Part shown: positions 5,189 to 7,965 of the stretch, piece after piece
Layout of the letters: each line of letters begins with the position of its first letter
How positions within the stretch are numbered: position 1 is the first letter of the stretch
Assembly: GCA_021805405.1 (NCBI GenBank)
Contig: JAJZFK010000454.1
Span: 1-7,965, forward strand
Reading direction: 5' to 3'
Length of the DNA: 7,965 nucleotides
Source of the DNA: a bacterium
Lineage (GTDB): Bacteria > Armatimonadota > Chthonomonadetes > Chthonomonadales > Chthonomonadaceae
Notes under the pieces: model-generated
The model's input: the letters and a program-made list of their open reading frames with translations, nothing else
Databases searched by the model: none
What the model was told of the DNA's origin: nothing
Translations under genes and position numbers: made by a program

Positions 5189-7180
5189 ATGAGCACAGAC
5201 TCAATGAAATTAGGTTCCGACTGGCAACCCGATCAATCCTTTGCACCGTCGCAGGAATTTGCGTCGCAGGCTAACGCCTCCGATCCAGGTATCTATGACC
5301 GGGCTGCCGCAGATCCAGAAGCCTTTTGGGCAGGTTTCGCCGGGCAGCTGGAATGGATGAAACCGTGGGACCAGATACTAGAGTGGATGCCCCCTCATGC
5401 AAAGTGGTTCGTTGGTGGCAAGCTCAACGTGAGCACGAACTGCCTCGACCGGCACCTGATGGCCAACGGCGAGCGACGCGCGATTGTGTGGGAAGGAGAA
5501 CCTGGCGATCAGCGGACCCTTACCTACCGAGAGCTTTCGGCGCTTGTCAATCAGTTCGCTAATGTGTTGAAGCAGCTCGGTGTTGGCAAGGGTGACAGGG
5601 TAAGTATCTACATGCCAATGGTGCCGGAAGCGGCAATTGCCATGCTGGCCTGTACCCGATTGGGTGCCTTACACTCGGTTGTTTTTGGCGGCTTTTCTGT
5701 GGAGTCGCTCGCTGAACGGACAAACGATTGTGGCGCAAAAGTTATCGTGACCGCAGATGGTTATTGGCGCCGTGGAAATATTGTGCCGTTGAAATCTATA
5801 GTCGATGAAGCGCTGCCCCTGTGCCCTACGGTGGAACGAACGATAGTGCTAAGACGAGCAGGCGAAAAGTGTATGGTAACCATGCATCCTGATCGCGACC
5901 TTTGGTGGGACGACCTTATTACCGGGCAGTCCACCGAGTGTCCACCTGAGATGATGGATGCTGAGGATCCCCTGTTTATTTTGTACACATCTGGCAGTAC
6001 TGGTAAGCCAAAGGGAATTTTGCATACAACTGGCGGGTATTTAACCGGGGCTTACACTACAACGCAGCTTGTATTTGATATGAAACCTACTGACCTCTAC
6101 TGGTGTACTGCAGACATTGGCTGGATTACGGGCCACTCATATGTTGTATATGGCCCCCTCGCAAACTGCGCTACCGTGTTCATGTATGAGGGTTCCCCAG
6201 ACTGGTCGAGCGAGGGTGCTCCGTGTCGCGACAGGTTTTGGGACATGATAGAGCGCCACAAAATCACGATTCTCTACACGGCTCCCACCCTTATAAGGGC
6301 CTGCATGAAATGGGGCGACGAACATCCAGCAAAACATGACCTCTCCAGCCTTAGATTGCTGGGCTCCGTAGGCGAGCCGATCAATCCCGAAGCATGGCTG
6401 TGGTATCACCGGCATATTGGCCACGAGAAATGCCCCATAGTGGACACCTGGTGGCAAACAGAGACTGGTTCGATCATGATTACGTCGCTGCCTGGCCTAA
6501 CTACCACACATCCTGGTAGTGCTACGCGTCCGTTTCCTGGCGTCTCCGTTGACATCGTGGATGACATGGGTAAGCCAGTGCCGCCAGATCACAAAGGCAT
6601 CCTGGTTATTCGACGACCGTGGCCGTCTATGCTGCGAACCATATGGGGAGATGACCACCGCTACAAGCAGGTGTACTGGTCTAGGTTTCCCGGATTGTAC
6701 TTCCCGGGAGACGGTGCGCTACGTGATCAGGAGGGTAACTACTGGCTGTTGGGCCGCGTTGACGATATCATGCTGGTGGCCGGACACAATCTCTCCACGA
6801 TGGAACTGGAATCCGTTCTGGTGGAGCATCCCGCTGTGGCAGAGGCAGCGGTTATTGGCCGAAGCCACGACGTAAAGGGACAGGCGCCCGTAGCTTTCGT
6901 TATTGTTCGCGAAGAACATGCGCCGCCTGCCAACGATCTTGAAGCTCGCAAGCGTCTGGCCGCAGAACTTAAGGAGTTCGTTTCGCAACGCCTGGGCGCT
7001 GTGTGTCGACCAGATGAGGTTATCATAGCAGCAGACCTGCCAAAGACCCGAAGCGGCAAGATCATGCGCCGCCTCCTCCGCGATATTGCTGAGGGGCGGG
7101 TTCTTGGTGATACATCTACCCTAGCGGATCCCAACATCGTGGCGGGCATCAAGAGCAAATATGGCTCGGACGACGAGTAG
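5189..7180 (+). CDS. acs: Acetyl-CoA synthetase, AMP-forming (acetate--CoA ligase, EC 6.2.1.1)
   Basis: 663 residues, full length for the family. It is a cytoplasmic enzyme that activates acetate with ATP to acetyl-AMP and transfers it to CoA, allowing growth on or recovery of acetate. Landmarks: N-terminal Acs cap (about 30-95), phosphate loop YTSGSTGKPKG (266-276), ADIGWITGHSY (308-318), GSVGEP (392-397), TWWQTETG (420-427) and YFPGDGA (504-510). GRVDD (522-526) is the hinge, and the C-terminal PKTRSGKIMRR contains catalytic Lys624, the residue acetylated in Sir2/Pat-controlled homologues. Ile313, Thr314, Val394 and Trp422 correspond to the small acetate pocket, favouring acetate over longer acids and arguing against acetoacetyl-CoA synthetase. 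One oddity: the usual SGHRLGT reads AGHNLST (531-537), replacing Salmonella Acs Arg526 by Asn534. The gene faces the LacI-type regulator and ends 12 bp from a convergent gene. Confidence 0.95.
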   Translation: MSTDSMKLGSDWQPDQSFAPSQEFASQANASDPGIYDRAAADPEAFWAGFAGQLEWMKPWDQILEWMPPHAKWFVGGKLNVSTNCLDRHLMANGERRAIVWEGEPGDQRTLTYRELSALVNQFANVLKQLGVGKGDRVSIYMPMVPEAAIAMLACTRLGALHSVVFGGFSVESLAERTNDCGAKVIVTADGYWRRGNIVPLKSIVDEALPLCPTVERTIVLRRAGEKCMVTMHPDRDLWWDDLITGQSTECPPEMMDAEDPLFILYTSGSTGKPKGILHTTGGYLTGAYTTTQLVFDMKPTDLYWCTADIGWITGHSYVVYGPLANCATVFMYEGSPDWSSEGAPCRDRFWDMIERHKITILYTAPTLIRACMKWGDEHPAKHDLSSLRLLGSVGEPINPEAWLWYHRHIGHEKCPIVDTWWQTETGSIMITSLPGLTTTHPGSATRPFPGVSVDIVDDMGKPVPPDHKGILVIRRPWPSMLRTIWGDDHRYKQVYWSRFPGLYFPGDGALRDQEGNYWLLGRVDDIMLVAGHNLSTMELESVLVEHPAVAEAAVIGRSHDVKGQAPVAFVIVREEHAPPANDLEARKRLAAELKEFVSQRLGAVCRPDEVIIAADLPKTRSGKIMRRLLRDIAEGRVLGDTSTLADPNIVAGIKSKYGSDDE

Positions 7181-7192
7181 TTACATAGATTG

Positions 7193-7965
7193 TCACCGAC
7201 GGGTGTTTCGTACCACTGCTGTTGGCACGGCCTCCTCTGCAGTAATCGCGCGTTTTAGTGCCGCGAACCGCTGCTTGATTTGGCGGATGCGAGGAGAGCC
7301 ACTCATAAGCATAGGGCCTAGCAGCTGCATTAGTGCAGACTCCAGTTGGTTTATGGTAAGGCCACATTTATAAATGTCATCCGGATTCATGTCAGGAACC
7401 GCATATGCGTCTTCCACGATTCGGATTACTGGGGATTGGTCGGCCGATAGTGATGCTTCCAGGTTTTGCCGGTACAGGTTGTTGTTCGGCTCCGCCTCCA
7501 CGGCCATCTTGAACCAATAAATAGCATCCTGGCGTTGCCCGCTAAAAAATAGCGCGCATCCACGTGCATTGCGTGCACCTGCCATGTAAGGAGCCAGTGT
7601 TAATGCCTCGTCGATATCAGGTGTTATAATGTCCATTGGCACATCGCCAAATTGCAATGAGCAAACAGCGCAGTCCAGATGCGCCGCTGCAGCCAGTTCA
7701 GGTGCGTCATAATTCATTGAGGTTGGTACCTCGGCGTCTTCTACCCGAAACTCAAAGCTACCCTCCCACGCAAACTGAGTCGATATGAGATTTCGGTACT
7801 GCCATTCCCAACGAAAATGAAAATCGAGATCCTGAAAAAACGGTGCACGAAGCAGGTAACTAAACGGTGCACATACAAAGGGCTTCCGTTTAAATACTAA
7901 TACAGGTTGATTGTGCTCGCTAGGTTCTACCTGGATAATCCATCTGTGTGTTGGGTGACCACCAA
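7193..7965 (-). CDS. Unrecognised protein with one TPR-like repeat, 5' end beyond window
   Basis: 256 residues are visible before the stop. The reading frame stays open to the window edge, so the true start lies outside; ATG at 7717 is internal because the frame upstream reads as ordinary protein. The first 80 or so visible residues are rich in aromatic and beta-type sequence (for example DLDFHFRWEWQYRN), resembling no family I can name. Residues about 110-170 contain a helical repeat of tetratricopeptide type (ARGCALFFSGQ then DAIYWFKMAVEAEPNN), suggesting protein-protein contact. The final 30 are basic and helical (RIRQIKQRFAALKRA). No signal peptide or membrane segment is visible in this part. 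It converges on acs. I assign no function. Confidence 0.75.
   Translation of the reverse strand, partial: GGHPTHRWIIQVEPSEHNQPVLVFKRKPFVCAPFSYLLRAPFFQDLDFHFRWEWQYRNLISTQFAWEGSFEFRVEDAEVPTSMNYDAPELAAAAHLDCAVCSLQFGDVPMDIITPDIDEALTLAPYMAGARNARGCALFFSGQRQDAIYWFKMAVEAEPNNNLYRQNLEASLSADQSPVIRIVEDAYAVPDMNPDDIYKCGLTINQLESALMQLLGPMLMSGSPRIRQIKQRFAALKRAITAEEAVPTAVVRNTRR

Noticed and set aside
4887..5246. 119-codon minus-strand reading frame across the lacI-acs intergenic region
   Set aside because: It overlaps the N-terminus of acs on the opposite strand, has a low-complexity composition and would occupy the promoter region of two well-supported genes.
5189..7180. Acetoacetyl-CoA synthetase or propionyl-CoA synthetase instead of Acs
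   Set aside because: The WWQTETG, GSVGEP and ADIGWITGHSY motifs and pocket residues match acetyl-CoA synthetase; the acetoacetyl enzyme has a different C-domain sequence.
1..7965. CRISPR arrays, insertion sequences, tRNA or rRNA genes, prophage or defence islands
   Set aside because: I saw no regularly spaced repeats, transposase motifs, tRNA-like folds or phage or defence genes; the gaps are short and coding style looks even.

Overview
The window looks like ordinary chromosome of a mid-GC (roughly 50%) free-living bacterium. The clearest lineage hint is a type IV pseudopilin-like protein with an FTLIELL prepilin signal and a C-terminal H-X9-DG motif. Such proteins are greatly expanded in Armatimonadota, Planctomycetota and related phyla, and Armatimonadota is my best guess. 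This is inference from gene style, not from a marker gene. Many starts are TTG or GTG: lacI-type regulator TTG, oppF GTG, pseudopilin TTG, hydroxylase probably GTG or TTG.

Layout, left to right. (1) 1-500, minus: the front two thirds of a fatty acid hydroxylase/sterol desaturase-family membrane di-iron enzyme, cut by the window edge. (2) 721-752: a stem-loop that ends the next gene. (3) 774-1841, minus: an RpoD-like sigma-70 factor with a canonical -35-reading helix but changed -10-reading residues. (4) 2002-2688, minus: the pseudopilin-like protein with its own extended -10 promoter. (5) 2816-3814, minus: an OppF/DppF-type peptide-transporter ATPase. (6) 3811-4809, minus: a LacI-family regulator whose stop overlaps the ATPase start by 4 bp, so the two form a translationally coupled pair. 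(7) 4810-5188: a 379-bp divergent intergenic region with several short repeated boxes. (8) 5189-7180, plus: a full-length AMP-forming acetyl-CoA synthetase. (9) 7193-7965, minus: the C-terminal part of an unrecognised protein with one TPR-like repeat, lying tail to tail with acs 12 bp apart.

How the genes fit together. The regulator-ATPase pair suggests sugar- or oligosaccharide-responsive control of one ATPase subunit of a peptide/glycan importer whose permease and binding protein are not here. Acetyl-CoA synthetase feeds acetate into central metabolism and shares its upstream region with the regulator, so co-regulation is possible but unproven. The sigma factor, pseudopilin and hydroxylase are single genes on the same strand with signals between them rather than an obvious operon.

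I found no mobile element, CRISPR array, tRNA or rRNA, and no convincing new multi-gene system. The points most worth following are the lone OppF coupled to a LacI regulator with a non-standard recognition helix, the changed sigma region 2.4, the Arg-to-Asn change in the acetyl-CoA synthetase C-domain, and the phased boxes between lacI and acs.
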